Below, piece after piece: positions 49,504 to 58,065 of a stretch of DNA of 64,000 nucleotides. The translations under genes were made by a program, and so were the position numbers. The notes beneath the pieces are model-generated. The model made no database searches and had not been told where the DNA came from. It saw only the letters and a program-made list of their open reading frames with translations. This DNA comes from Rhizobacter sp. Lineage in GTDB: Bacteria; Pseudomonadota; Gammaproteobacteria; Burkholderiales; Burkholderiaceae_C. The DNA lies in contig JAHBZQ010000001.1 in the NCBI GenBank assembly GCA_019635355.1, positions 3,596,001 to 3,660,000 of the forward strand, written 5' to 3'. Position 1 is the stretch's first letter. Each line of letters begins with the position of its first letter.

Positions 49504-50559
49504 ATGTCTTCCGTCTCTTCTTCCCTGCGCCTCGCCGATTTCGACTTCGAGCTGCCGCCCGAGCTGATCGCGCAGCACCCCGCGCCCGAGCGCAGCGCCT
49601 CGCGCCTGCTCGATGGCACGCACACGCCGCCCGTCGACCGCATCTTTCGCGAGCTGCCCACGCTGCTGAAGGCGGGTGACCTGCTGGTGTTCAACGACAC
49701 CCGTGTCATCAAGGCCCGCCTGCTCGGCGCCAAGGCCACGGGCGGGGCGGTCGAAGCGCTGGTGGAGCGGGTGCTGCCGAACCATGAAGTGCTCGTCCAC
49801 CTGCGTGCGAGCAAGTCGCCGAAGGCGGGGGCGGTCGTGCGCTTCACGAGCGGCGATGGCACGAGCCACTTCGAGGCCGAGATGCTCGGCCGCGGCGGGC
49901 CGGAGGATTCGCTCTTCCACCTGCGCTTTCCCTCCGAGCCCTTCGCGCTGATCGAGCGCCACGGCCATGTGCCGCTGCCGCCCTACATCACGCATGCCGA
50001 CGACGCCGAAGACGAGCGCCGCTACCAGACGGTGTTTGCCGCCAAGCCCGGCGCGGCGGCGGCGCCCACTGCGGCGCTGCATTTCGACGAAGGTGTGCTC
50101 GCCGCCTTGCGCGAGCGGGGCGTGGGCAGCGCGAGCGTCACGCTGCACGTGGGCGCGGGCACCTTCCAGCCGGTGCGTGTCGACAACATCGCCGAGCACA
50201 AGATGCACAGCGAGTGGTTCGAGGTGCCGCAGGCGACGGTCGACGCCATCGTCGCAACGCACGCGGCCGGCGGCCGTGTCGTCTCGGTCGGCACCACCAC
50301 GCTGCGTGCGCTCGAATCGGCCGCGCGCGGCGGCACGCTCGTGGCCGGCAGCCGCGACACCGACATCTTCATCACCCCGGGCTTCACCTTCCGCGTGGTC
50401 GACGTGCTCGTCACCAACTTCCACCTGCCCAAGAGCACGCTCTTGATGCTCGTCAGCGCCTTCGCCGGGCACGAGCACGTGATGGCGCTCTACCGCCACG
50501 CGGTGGCGCAGCGCTACCGCTTCTTCAGCTACGGCGACGCGATGCTGCTCGCGCGCTGA
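49504..50559 (+). CDS. queA: S-adenosylmethionine:tRNA ribosyltransferase-isomerase
   Basis: A 351-residue queuosine-pathway enzyme that transfers and isomerises the ribosyl part of SAM onto preQ1-tRNA. It has LADFDFELPPELIAQHPAPERSASRLL, LLVFNDTRVIKARLLG, HGHVPLPPYI...ERYQTVFA (here RRYQTVFA), AAPTAALHFDE and TLHVGAGTFQPVR, all QueA hallmarks. It is divergent from recG with almost no gap. Its functional partner tgt is 4.5 kb downstream, separated by three genes, whereas the two are usually adjacent. Confidence 0.96.
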   Translation: MSSVSSSLRLADFDFELPPELIAQHPAPERSASRLLDGTHTPPVDRIFRELPTLLKAGDLLVFNDTRVIKARLLGAKATGGAVEALVERVLPNHEVLVHLRASKSPKAGAVVRFTSGDGTSHFEAEMLGRGGPEDSLFHLRFPSEPFALIERHGHVPLPPYITHADDAEDERRYQTVFAAKPGAAAAPTAALHFDEGVLAALRERGVGSASVTLHVGAGTFQPVRVDNIAEHKMHSEWFEVPQATVDAIVATHAAGGRVVSVGTTTLRALESAARGGTLVAGSRDTDIFITPGFTFRVVDVLVTNFHLPKSTLLMLVSAFAGHEHVMALYRHAVAQRYRFFSYGDAMLLAR

Positions 50560-50697
50560 GCACTGCATCACGCTTGCGTGCGCGGCGTGGTGCCGCTTCG
50601 GCCGTTTGGTCGATGGGTGCGGCGAAGGGCTCTCTCCAGAATGAATTGCAGCAGGCGCGCAGGTGCCGCCCGCATTCACGCTGAGGATGAAGCCGAG

Positions 50698-51894
50698 ATG
50701 AACACAACAACCCCTGCGGTGCGCCGCCGCGTCGTGGCGCTGATGGCGCTGGTGCCCCTGGTGCTGGCCGGTTGCGGGGGCTCGTCGGGCGGCGGTGGTG
50801 GCTCGGGTGGCGCGGGCACACCGCCACCGCCACCTCCGGCACCTGTCTCGCAGATCAAGGCCATCCACACCAGCCCCAACGCGGCCCACGTGGTCGTGGT
50901 GAAGACCGACAACACCGTGTGGAGCTGGGGCCTGAACGACATCGGCCAACTCGGCCCGCAGGCCACCGGCTACAGCATCGTCTTCACGCCGATGCAGGTG
51001 AGCGCGCTCGGCACCGACTTCGACCGTGTCGCCGTGGGCTACAAGACGAGCTTCGCCTACGGCCCGGGCGTGTACGCCTACGGCTGGGGCGACAACACCT
51101 CCGGCGTGCTGGGCGACAACTCCACCACCGCCCGCACCACGCCCACCCAGGTGGCGGTGACGGGCGGCTTCACCTCGCTCGCCTCGGGCAGCTTCACGGT
51201 GGCGGTGCGCTCCGATGGCTCGCTGTGGCACTGGGGCTCGCGCATCAACGCCGCCGCGCCGTACTACCGGCCGCAGAACGTGGGCAGCGGCTTCAGCAAG
51301 GTCGCGATGGGCTACGCCCATGCGCTCGCGCTCGGCCAAGACGGCAGCGTGTGGACCTGGGGCTGGCAGAACACGGCCGGCCAGCTCGGCCGCACCGTGC
51401 AGAGCACCCCCTCCGGCAGCGACGCGCAGACACCGGTGCAGGTGATGACCGGCGTGGCGCAGATCGCCGCCGGCTTCCAGTCGAGCTACGCCCTCAAGAC
51501 CGACGGCACGCTGTGGGCCTGGGGCAGCAACGACAAGGGCCAGCTCGGCGACGGCACCACCACTTCGCGCGCGGCGCCGGTGCAGATCCCCGGGCTCTAC
51601 ACCCACATCTCGGCCGGCGACAACCACGTGGCCGCGACCAAGGCCAACGGCACGCTCTGGACCTGGGGCTACAACAACTTCGGCCAGCTGGCCGACGGCA
51701 CGACCAACGATTCATGGTCGCCCCATCAGGTGAGCAGCGCCGCCTGGACGATGGTGGCCGCGGGGGCGGGCATCACGCTCGTCGCCAACGCAGCGGGCGA
51801 GATCTACGGCGTGGGCTACAACTACTGGGGCAGCCTCGGCACCGGCTACCAGCAGTACGCGCCCACCACGACCTTCACCAAATCGGTGTTCTGA
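50698..51894 (+). CDS. RCC1-repeat lipoprotein
   Basis: A 398-residue predicted lipoprotein: MNTTTPAVRRRVVALMALVPLVLAGC gives lipobox LAGC, then a Gly/Ser and Pro-rich linker (about 27-48). Seven RCC1-type repeats follow, recognisable by VWSWGLNDIGQLG, VYAYGWGDNTSGVLGD, LWHWGSRI, VWTWGWQNTAGQLG, LWAWGSNDKGQLGDGTT, LWTWGYNNFGQLADGTT and IYGVGYNYWGSLGTG. Seven blades make a complete propeller, probably on the cell surface or in the periplasm. Its partner is unknown. It lies between queA and a hybrid kinase gene. Confidence 0.88.
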   Translation: MNTTTPAVRRRVVALMALVPLVLAGCGGSSGGGGGSGGAGTPPPPPPAPVSQIKAIHTSPNAAHVVVVKTDNTVWSWGLNDIGQLGPQATGYSIVFTPMQVSALGTDFDRVAVGYKTSFAYGPGVYAYGWGDNTSGVLGDNSTTARTTPTQVAVTGGFTSLASGSFTVAVRSDGSLWHWGSRINAAAPYYRPQNVGSGFSKVAMGYAHALALGQDGSVWTWGWQNTAGQLGRTVQSTPSGSDAQTPVQVMTGVAQIAAGFQSSYALKTDGTLWAWGSNDKGQLGDGTTTSRAAPVQIPGLYTHISAGDNHVAATKANGTLWTWGYNNFGQLADGTTNDSWSPHQVSSAAWTMVAAGAGITLVANAAGEIYGVGYNYWGSLGTGYQQYAPTTTFTKSVF

Positions 51895-51939
51895 TCCTTC
51901 GACCCGCCCGGCGGCACGCGCCCGATACTGCGTGCCGCC

Positions 51940-54291
51940 ATGCGCCTTTCGCCCTTGCCTGCCGACCTCACTTCCGCCTCCCGCCTGCGCCGCGCGCTGC
52001 TGCCCCTCACCTGCCTCGGGCTGCTGCTGCTCTCGCTGTGGTGGGCCGATGCGCTGACGCATGACGTGAAGCGCTGGCCCGGCCAGCGGCTCGACGTGGC
52101 CGAGTCGCTCGTGTCGGCGAGCGAGCGCCCGCCGGCCCAGGCGAGCGGCTGGCAGGCCACCCGCCTGCCCGACAACTGGAAAGAGACCCGCCCTGAAGGC
52201 CCACCCGCCGTCTGGTACCGCGTGCCCTTCAGCGCGGCGGGCGTCAACGACCCCGCGGTGCTCATCCCGCGCCTGGCCACCAGCGGCCAGGTGTGGCTCA
52301 ACGGCTCGCGTCTGTGGGACGGCCGCAGCACCCGAGCGCAAGACACCTTCAGCTGGAACGCCCCGCTGCTGCTCGTGCTGCCGAGCGGCCTGCTGCGCGC
52401 CGAGGGCAACCTGCTCGAGATCCAGGTGCAGGGCCTGCCGCGCTACCGCGCCGGCCTGTCGCATGTGCAGCTCGCGCCGCAGCAGGCGCTGGTGCCGATC
52501 TACACCTGGCGCAACCTGTGGCAGAAGGACGGGGCGCTGATCTCGAGCGTGGTGTCGCTGGTGGGCGGCCTGCTGATGCTGCTGCTGTGGGTGCGCACAC
52601 GGCGCGACCCGATGTACCTCTGGTTCGCGCTCGCGACCCTTGCCTGGGCGGCGCGCAACAGCAACCTCTACCTCAACGAGCTGCCGGTGCCGATCGACGT
52701 CTGGGCCACGCTCGTGCGTGCCGGCCATGCGTGGTTCGCGGCCTTCTTCGGGCTCTTCGTGCTGCGCTTCACCGGCACCGCCTGGCGCGGCTTCAAGGTG
52801 GCGCTGGTGGTCTATGCGCTGGCCAACAGCCTGCCCTCGGCCGGCTTCGTGGAGCCCATGCTGCGCTGGCTCGCGCTGCCCGGCTTCGCGCTCTACTTCC
52901 CGCTGCTGTGGCTCTTGCTGCGCAAGGGCTGGCGCGACGGCAGCACCGAGTCGGCGCTGATGGCGGCCACCGCGCTCACCTTCCTCGCCCTCTCGGCGCG
53001 CGACGGCCTGCTGCTCGGCAGCCGCCTGCCCTACGAGGCCTACTACCTGTCGCACTACAGCGGCGTGCTGCTGCTGGTGTCGGCGGCCTGGAGCCTCGTC
53101 GCGCGCCTCGTGACCACGCAGCAGAGCCTGTCGCGCCTCAACGCCGAGCTCGAGCAGCGGGTGGCCGACCGCACCGCGGCGCTGCAGGCGGCCAACGCGG
53201 CGAAGACCCGCTTCCTTGCCGCCGCGAGCCACGACCTGCGCCAGCCGGTGGTGGCCATCGGCCTGCTCATCGGCCTCGTGCGCGAGCAGGTGCAGGCGCT
53301 CGACGTGCGCCGACTGATCGACCGCGCCCACGACGCGGTGATGGCGATGGAGAAGCTGCTGCAAGGCCTGCTCGACCTCTCGCGCCTCGACTCCGGCGTG
53401 GTGAAGCCACGCTTCGAAGGCGTGGGCCTGCAAGGCGTGTTCGACGCCATCGCCGCCACCGAGGCCGCCACCGCGCAGGCCAAGGGGCTGCGCTTGCGCG
53501 TGCACCCCACGAGCCTGAGCGTGCGGGCCGACCCGCTGCTGCTCGACCAGCTGCTGCGCAACCTCGTGGCCAACGCGCTGCGCTACACCGACCGCGGCGG
53601 CGTGCTGATCGCCGCGCGCCGCCGGGCCGGCCAGGTGTGCGTGCAGGTGTGGGACACCGGCCGCGGCATCGCGCGCGAGCGCCAGGCCGAGGTGTTCGAG
53701 GAATTCGTGCAGCTCGACAACCCCGGCCGCGACCGCTCGCTCGGCCTGGGCCTGGGTCTCGCCATCGTCGCCCGCTGCGCGCACCTGCTCGGCAGCCGCA
53801 TCGAGCTGCGCTCCGAGCCGGGCCGCGGCTCGTGCTTCAGCCTGCGCCTGCCGGCGGCGCCCGCGCTGCCGACCACGCCGCTGAAACCCGGGGCGGTGCG
53901 CCCGCTTGCCCGCCAGCGGGTGCTGCTGGTCGACGATGACGAGACCGTGCGCGTCGCGCTCGCCTCGCGCCTGGAAGCCTGGGGCGCCGAGGTCACCGCG
54001 CTCGACGGCCTGCCCGCCGTGCAGCAGTGGCTGGCCGACCGGCCCTTCGTGCCCGACCTGCTGCTCACCGACCACCGCCTGCCGGTGGGCAACGGCCTGC
54101 AGGTCATCGACGCGGTGCGCGCCGCCTGCGGGCCGGTGCCGGCGCTGATGGTCACCGGCAACACCGCGCCCGAAGACATCGCCACCTTCAGCGCGAGCGG
54201 CATTCCGGTGCTGCACAAGCCCTTCCCGGCCGAGCAGCTGCTGGCCGCGATCGGGCGCATCGCCGGGCTCGGCGTGTTCGAGACGGGCTGA
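51940..54291 (+). CDS. Hybrid sensor histidine kinase with 7TM-type input
   Basis: A 783-residue kinase. It has an N-terminal helix, a periplasmic beta-rich domain (about 55-195) with RIPLATSGQVWLNG-like jelly-roll character, then seven helices (about 200-395) and a coiled coil. The HisKA domain has AASHDLRQPVVAI (His431), and the ATPase domain has LLRNLVANALRYT and DTGRGI...LGLGLGLAIV. A receiver domain is fused at the C-terminus (VLLVDDDETVR, phospho-Asp711 in LLLTDHRLPVGNG). It is convergent with a NarL-type regulator gene seven bases from its stop, its likely partner. Confidence 0.9.
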   Translation: MRLSPLPADLTSASRLRRALLPLTCLGLLLLSLWWADALTHDVKRWPGQRLDVAESLVSASERPPAQASGWQATRLPDNWKETRPEGPPAVWYRVPFSAAGVNDPAVLIPRLATSGQVWLNGSRLWDGRSTRAQDTFSWNAPLLLVLPSGLLRAEGNLLEIQVQGLPRYRAGLSHVQLAPQQALVPIYTWRNLWQKDGALISSVVSLVGGLLMLLLWVRTRRDPMYLWFALATLAWAARNSNLYLNELPVPIDVWATLVRAGHAWFAAFFGLFVLRFTGTAWRGFKVALVVYALANSLPSAGFVEPMLRWLALPGFALYFPLLWLLLRKGWRDGSTESALMAATALTFLALSARDGLLLGSRLPYEAYYLSHYSGVLLLVSAAWSLVARLVTTQQSLSRLNAELEQRVADRTAALQAANAAKTRFLAAASHDLRQPVVAIGLLIGLVREQVQALDVRRLIDRAHDAVMAMEKLLQGLLDLSRLDSGVVKPRFEGVGLQGVFDAIAATEAATAQAKGLRLRVHPTSLSVRADPLLLDQLLRNLVANALRYTDRGGVLIAARRRAGQVCVQVWDTGRGIARERQAEVFEEFVQLDNPGRDRSLGLGLGLAIVARCAHLLGSRIELRSEPGRGSCFSLRLPAAPALPTTPLKPGAVRPLARQRVLLVDDDETVRVALASRLEAWGAEVTALDGLPAVQQWLADRPFVPDLLLTDHRLPVGNGLQVIDAVRAACGPVPALMVTGNTAPEDIATFSASGIPVLHKPFPAEQLLAAIGRIAGLGVFETG

Positions 54292-54297
54292 GCAGCC

Positions 54298-54921
54298 TCA
54301 GCTCAGGCGCAGGCCCAGGCGCGCCGCGGCCACCACGGCCTGCGTGCGCGAGTTCGCGTCGAGCTTGCGGAAGATCGCGCCGAGGTGCGTCTTCACCGTC
54401 GACTCCGAGAGGTCGAGCTCGCGGCAGATCACCTTGTTCGATTTGCCGTGAATCAGGAGCTTGAGCACGTCGAGCTGGCGCGGCGAAAGGCCGAGCACCG
54501 TCTCGGCCGGGGCCGCTTCGCTGCGCAGGCCCAGCACGCGCGGCGGCAGGTAGACGCCACCGGCCAGCACCGTCTCCAGCGCCGCGCGCATCGCGCCCGG
54601 CTGCGAGGTCTTGGGGATGAATCCGGCCGCGCCTTCGTCGATGGCACCGAGCACCGTCTCGGGCGTCTCGTCGGCCGAGAGCACCACCACCGTCACCTCG
54701 GGTGCCGCGTCGCGCAGGCGGCGCAGGCTCAGCGTGCCGCTGCTGTCGGGCAGGCCCAGGTCGAGCAGGGCGAGGCGGATGTCGGGCTCGCCGTGCAGTC
54801 GTTCGATCGCCTGCCCGATGCTGTCGGCTTGGCGGATGTCGAGTTGGGGGAAGGCGCTGGCCATCAGGAGCGCGAGGCCTTCGCGGAAGAGCGGGTGGTC
54901 GTCGATGAGAAGCGTCTTCAT
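54298..54921 (-). CDS. NarL/LuxR-type response regulator
   Basis: A 207-residue regulator. The receiver domain has LLIDDHPLFREGLALL, phospho-Asp in LALLDLGLPDSSGTLSL, a conserved Ser in VVLSADETPE and Lys in AGFIPKTSQPG. The output domain is a LuxR helix-turn-helix (LSPRQLDVLKLLIHGKSNKVICRELDLSESTVKTHLGAIFRKLDA). It lies convergent with the hybrid kinase, six bases between stops. Both stand between queA and tgt, suggesting they arrived as a unit. Start at 54921 is the Met before the first receiver strand. Confidence 0.9.
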   Translation of the reverse strand: MKTLLIDDHPLFREGLALLMASAFPQLDIRQADSIGQAIERLHGEPDIRLALLDLGLPDSSGTLSLRRLRDAAPEVTVVVLSADETPETVLGAIDEGAAGFIPKTSQPGAMRAALETVLAGGVYLPPRVLGLRSEAAPAETVLGLSPRQLDVLKLLIHGKSNKVICRELDLSESTVKTHLGAIFRKLDANSRTQAVVAAARLGLRLS

Positions 54922-55042
54922 GGGGACTGCAAGGGAACCGGTCGATTCTGCCCGCCGCCTCGGCCCACACGCGCAGCGCGAGCGTGATGTCTTGCGCAGG
55001 TCGGCGCGGGCTCTGGCATGGGCGCGGCGACAATCGCGGCCT

Positions 55043-56176
55043 ATGTTGCAGTTCGACCTCCTCAAGACCGAGGGCCTCGCCCGCCGTGGCCGCCTCACCC
55101 TCAACCACGGCGTCGTGGAGACGCCGGTGTTCATGCCCGTGGGCACCTACGGCACGGTGAAGGGCGTGATGCCCTCGTCGCTCGAAGAGATGGGCGCGCA
55201 GATCATCCTCGGTAACACCTTCCACCTGTGGCTGCGGCCGGGGCTCGACATCCTGAAGCAGTTCGGCGGCCTGCATCGCTTCGAGGCGTGGACGAAACCC
55301 ATCCTCACCGACAGCGGTGGCTTCCAGGTGTGGAGCCTGGGCGAGATGCGCAAGATCAGCGAGGAAGGCGTGAAGTTCGCGTCACCCGTCAACGGCGACA
55401 AGCTTTTCCTCACGCCCGAGACCAGCATGCAGATCCAGACGGTGCTCAACAGCGACATCGTCATGCAGTTCGACGAGTGCACACCTTACGAGACCAAGGG
55501 CCACATCACCACCGAGCGCGAGGCGAGGTTGTCGATGGAGCTGAGCCTGCGCTGGGCGAGCCGCTGCCTCACGGAATTCCAGAAGCTGCAGAACCCGAAC
55601 GCGCTCTTCGGCATCGTGCAGGGCGGCATGTTTGAGCACCTGCGCGAGGAGTCGCTGAACGCGCTCGTCGAACTCGACCTGCCCGGCTACGCCATCGGCG
55701 GCGTGAGCGTGGGCGAGCCCAAGGACGACATGCTGCGCATCATGGCGCACACGCCGCACCGCCTGCCCGCGCACAAGCCACGCTACCTGATGGGCGTGGG
55801 CACGCCGGAAGACCTGGTGGAGGGCGTGGCGAGCGGCGTCGACATGTTCGACTGCGTGATGCCCACCCGCAACGCGCGCAACGGCCACCTCTTCACCCGC
55901 TTCGGCGACCTGCGCCTGCGCAACGCCCGCTACAAGACCGACGAGCGCCCGGTCGACGAGACCTGCTCCTGCCACTGTTGCCAGAACTTCAGTCGCGCCT
56001 ATTTGCACCACCTCGACCGCTGCGGCGAGATGCTGGGGCCCATGCTCACCAGCATCCACAACCTGCACTACTACGTGAACCTGATGCGCGAGGTGCGGCT
56101 GGCGCTCGACGAAGGGCGCTTCGAGAGCTTCCGCGCGGCGTTCAAGGCCGACCGCCTGCGCGGCGTCTCGACCTAG
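55043..56176 (+). CDS. tgt: Queuine tRNA-ribosyltransferase
   Basis: A 377-residue enzyme that swaps guanine-34 of GUN-anticodon tRNAs for preQ1. It has TPVFMPVGTYGTVKGV, the catalytic Asp in ILTDSGGFQVWSL, the nucleophile region DCVMPTRNARNGHLFT, and the zinc-binding CSCHCCQNFSRAYLHHL. Length is standard. The start at 55043 gives the typical MLQFDLLKTEG. The stop overlaps that of the convergent GNA1162-type gene within CTAG. It completes the queuosine steps begun by queA upstream. Confidence 0.96.
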   Translation: MLQFDLLKTEGLARRGRLTLNHGVVETPVFMPVGTYGTVKGVMPSSLEEMGAQIILGNTFHLWLRPGLDILKQFGGLHRFEAWTKPILTDSGGFQVWSLGEMRKISEEGVKFASPVNGDKLFLTPETSMQIQTVLNSDIVMQFDECTPYETKGHITTEREARLSMELSLRWASRCLTEFQKLQNPNALFGIVQGGMFEHLREESLNALVELDLPGYAIGGVSVGEPKDDMLRIMAHTPHRLPAHKPRYLMGVGTPEDLVEGVASGVDMFDCVMPTRNARNGHLFTRFGDLRLRNARYKTDERPVDETCSCHCCQNFSRAYLHHLDRCGEMLGPMLTSIHNLHYYVNLMREVRLALDEGRFESFRAAFKADRLRGVST

Positions 56177-56850
56177 CGTGGCGGCACGGGCTGGCCCGCG
56201 ACGGGCGAGCGCGGCCCGGGCAGGACGCCGTTGTACCGCGGCGCCCCCAGCAGGCGGGCGTTGGCGATGGCGGCGTACTTGTACGACTCGTCGGACGCCG
56301 TGCTCACGATCTGCCGCACCAGGGCCATGACCAGCATCCCGGCGAGCCCACCCTGGCTTTGTGCTTGCTGCTCGGCCGACGAGGCCGTGGCGGCGCCCTT
56401 CCAGAGCAGCTCGCCGGTGCGCAGGTCGACGATCCGGCCTTCCACGGTCACACGCGACTCGCTGGCCACCACGGCGTAGCTGGTGCCGTATTGCCGCACG
56501 CGCAGGTACACCGCCGCGTCGGCGCCAAACACCTCGCGCAGCTTCTGGATGGGAATTTCCTGGATCTCGTTCGCCACCGTGACGCCGTTCTGACGGAAGG
56601 TCTCGTCCACCAGCGTGACCGGCAGCACGTAGTAGCCGGCCTCGGCGAGCGGCCGGGTCGCATGCGCCCAGACGCTGGGCGTGGCGTTCACTTCGGGCGA
56701 ATCGTTGACCGGCGGCAGCACCAGCAGGGTGGCGGGCCGGGCCTTCTGGAACGCGCTGTAGTCGTAAGGGGGCGGCTTGGTGGCGCACCCGCCCAGCAGC
56801 GCCGTGGCGAGCACGCCCGCGAGCGCAAGGGTCATCAGGCGCGGCGTCAT
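56173..56850 (-). CDS. GNA1162/DUF799 family lipoprotein
   Basis: A 225-residue lipoprotein: lipobox LLGGCATKPP at about residues 19-22 after MTPRLMTLALAGVLATA. The family domain has FQKARPATLLVLPPVNDSPEVNATPSVWAHATRPLAEAGYYVLPV and AAVYLRVRQYGTSYAVVASESRVTVEGRIVDLRTGELLW. Relatives such as meningococcal GNA1162 are outer-membrane lipoproteins with a fold like TolB/ABC-associated proteins. It is third in a CsgG-DUF4810-GNA1162 operon, with a four-base ATGA overlap to the gene before. Operon constancy suggests one outer-membrane complex. Confidence 0.92.
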   Translation of the reverse strand: MTPRLMTLALAGVLATALLGGCATKPPPYDYSAFQKARPATLLVLPPVNDSPEVNATPSVWAHATRPLAEAGYYVLPVTLVDETFRQNGVTVANEIQEIPIQKLREVFGADAAVYLRVRQYGTSYAVVASESRVTVEGRIVDLRTGELLWKGAATASSAEQQAQSQGGLAGMLVMALVRQIVSTASDESYKYAAIANARLLGAPRYNGVLPGPRSPVAGQPVPPR

Positions 56851-57236
56851 GTCTGCTTCTCCTTCGGGGCAGGCGCCTCGAGGCGCTTGAGCAGTTGATC
56901 GATGTAGGGCGTCGATTCCGGAAACGCGGCTTTCTCCGCCTGCCAGAGGTCACGGGCCTTGCCCGCATCACCGGCCGCCAAGGCCAGCATGCCCCAGTGC
57001 GCGCGGAACCCGGGCGGAAGCGCAACGCCCCGCGCGCGGGCCTTTTCGGCGTGGGCCTCCAGGTCGGCGATCTGCCCTTCCGGCGGAACGCCGTGGCGCA
57101 GCAGCGTCTCGTACTGCTGGCGCGGGAACGATTCCCACAGGTAGAGCGGGCCCGGTCCGCGCTTGGCGCACCCGGCCATCAGGAGGGCTGCAACGAAGGT
57201 GACCGCAAGCCGCCGTTGCCGCTTGGCTGCGCTCAC
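56847..57236 (-). CDS. DUF4810 family lipoprotein
   Basis: A 129-residue lipoprotein with lipobox LLMAGCAKRGPG and a helical body (QYETLLRHGVPPEGQIADLEAHAEKARARGVALPPGFRAHWGMLALAAGDAGKARDLWQAEKAAFPES) of TPR-like character. The domain always occurs between CsgG-like and GNA1162-like genes. Start chosen as GTG at 57236 because it overlaps the csgG-like stop as GTGA. A GTG seven codons further upstream would also be in frame. The next gene begins within its stop codon (ATGA). Confidence 0.85.
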   Translation of the reverse strand: MSAAKRQRRLAVTFVAALLMAGCAKRGPGPLYLWESFPRQQYETLLRHGVPPEGQIADLEAHAEKARARGVALPPGFRAHWGMLALAAGDAGKARDLWQAEKAAFPESTPYIDQLLKRLEAPAPKEKQT

Positions 57237-57910
57237 CGGCGCGGCTCCTGCCCCCACTGGCCGGCGTCTTTGCCAGCGACGAGGTTGTTGACCGCTTCGC
57301 GCATCGCCAGGTCGAGCACCTTGCCGTTGAGCGTGGAGTCGTAGCTGGCCGTGCCGCCGAAGCCGAGCACCTCGCGGTTGGAGAGTTCGTATTCGCCGGC
57401 CCCGCGTGCCGAGAAGACGACTTCCGAGGTAAGGCTGTTGACGACGTTGAGCGTGATCTTCGCGTAGGCCACCTGCGACTTGCCGCGCCCCAGCACGCCG
57501 AAGAACTGCCGGTCGCCGACCTCCTTGCGTCCGAATTCGGAGATGTCGCCGGTGATCACGTAGGACGCGCCCTTGAGCGTCTGCGCCGAGCCGAGGATCT
57601 TGGCTTCCTGGCCGGTTTCTGAGAGGTTGTCGCGGTCGAGCACCGAGAAGCGCTGCGACTGCTGGAGGTGGGCGATCAGGGTCGTCTTCGCCTGGCTGCC
57701 CAGCCGGTCGACCCCGTCGGAGAAGACGCCGCGCTGGAAGCTGGAACGGTTGTCGAACTTCCCGATCGAGACCGGCACCCGGGCGCCGGCATAGGGCGCG
57801 GCGGCGGCCTGCACCTTCTCGACTTGAACGGTGCGCGAACTTTCGGTGGCACAGGCGGCAAGCGCAAGCGCGGCCAGCGCGACCGCGGCCTTCAGTGGAC
57901 GACGTGACAT
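57233..57910 (-). CDS. CsgG/HfaB family outer-membrane lipoprotein
   Basis: A 225-residue lipoprotein: MSRRPLKAAVALAALALAAC gives the lipobox, followed by the CsgG/HfaB domain with VSIGKFDNRSSFQRGVFSDGVDRLGSQAKTTLIAHLQQSQRFSVLDRDNL, SYVITGDISEFGRKEVG and AKITLNVVNSLTSEVVFSARGAGEYELSNREVLG. CsgG itself forms a curli export channel. These shorter relatives are linked to the GNA1162 lipoprotein. GGGAG precedes the start at 57910. First gene of a three-gene operon with overlapping stop/start codons. Confidence 0.9.
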   Translation of the reverse strand: MSRRPLKAAVALAALALAACATESSRTVQVEKVQAAAAPYAGARVPVSIGKFDNRSSFQRGVFSDGVDRLGSQAKTTLIAHLQQSQRFSVLDRDNLSETGQEAKILGSAQTLKGASYVITGDISEFGRKEVGDRQFFGVLGRGKSQVAYAKITLNVVNSLTSEVVFSARGAGEYELSNREVLGFGGTASYDSTLNGKVLDLAMREAVNNLVAGKDAGQWGQEPRR

Positions 57911-58065
57911 GGCGGTTTCTCCCTCAACTGCGTTCGACGAGCGCGCCGCCGAGCGGGGCGCGGGTTCCTGCCCGGGCGCCTTGCGTCGGCGCCTGCGGGC
58001 CCCGGAATTTATCGCTGAACCGTGACTTGCCACGCCCCTCGTTGGTGGGGGCGGTGGCGCAGACG

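Noticed and set aside
49486..51627. Upstream extension of the recG frame to about 1400 codons
   Set aside because: The extension is antisense to queA and the RCC1 lipoprotein. RecG length and domains start at 49485.
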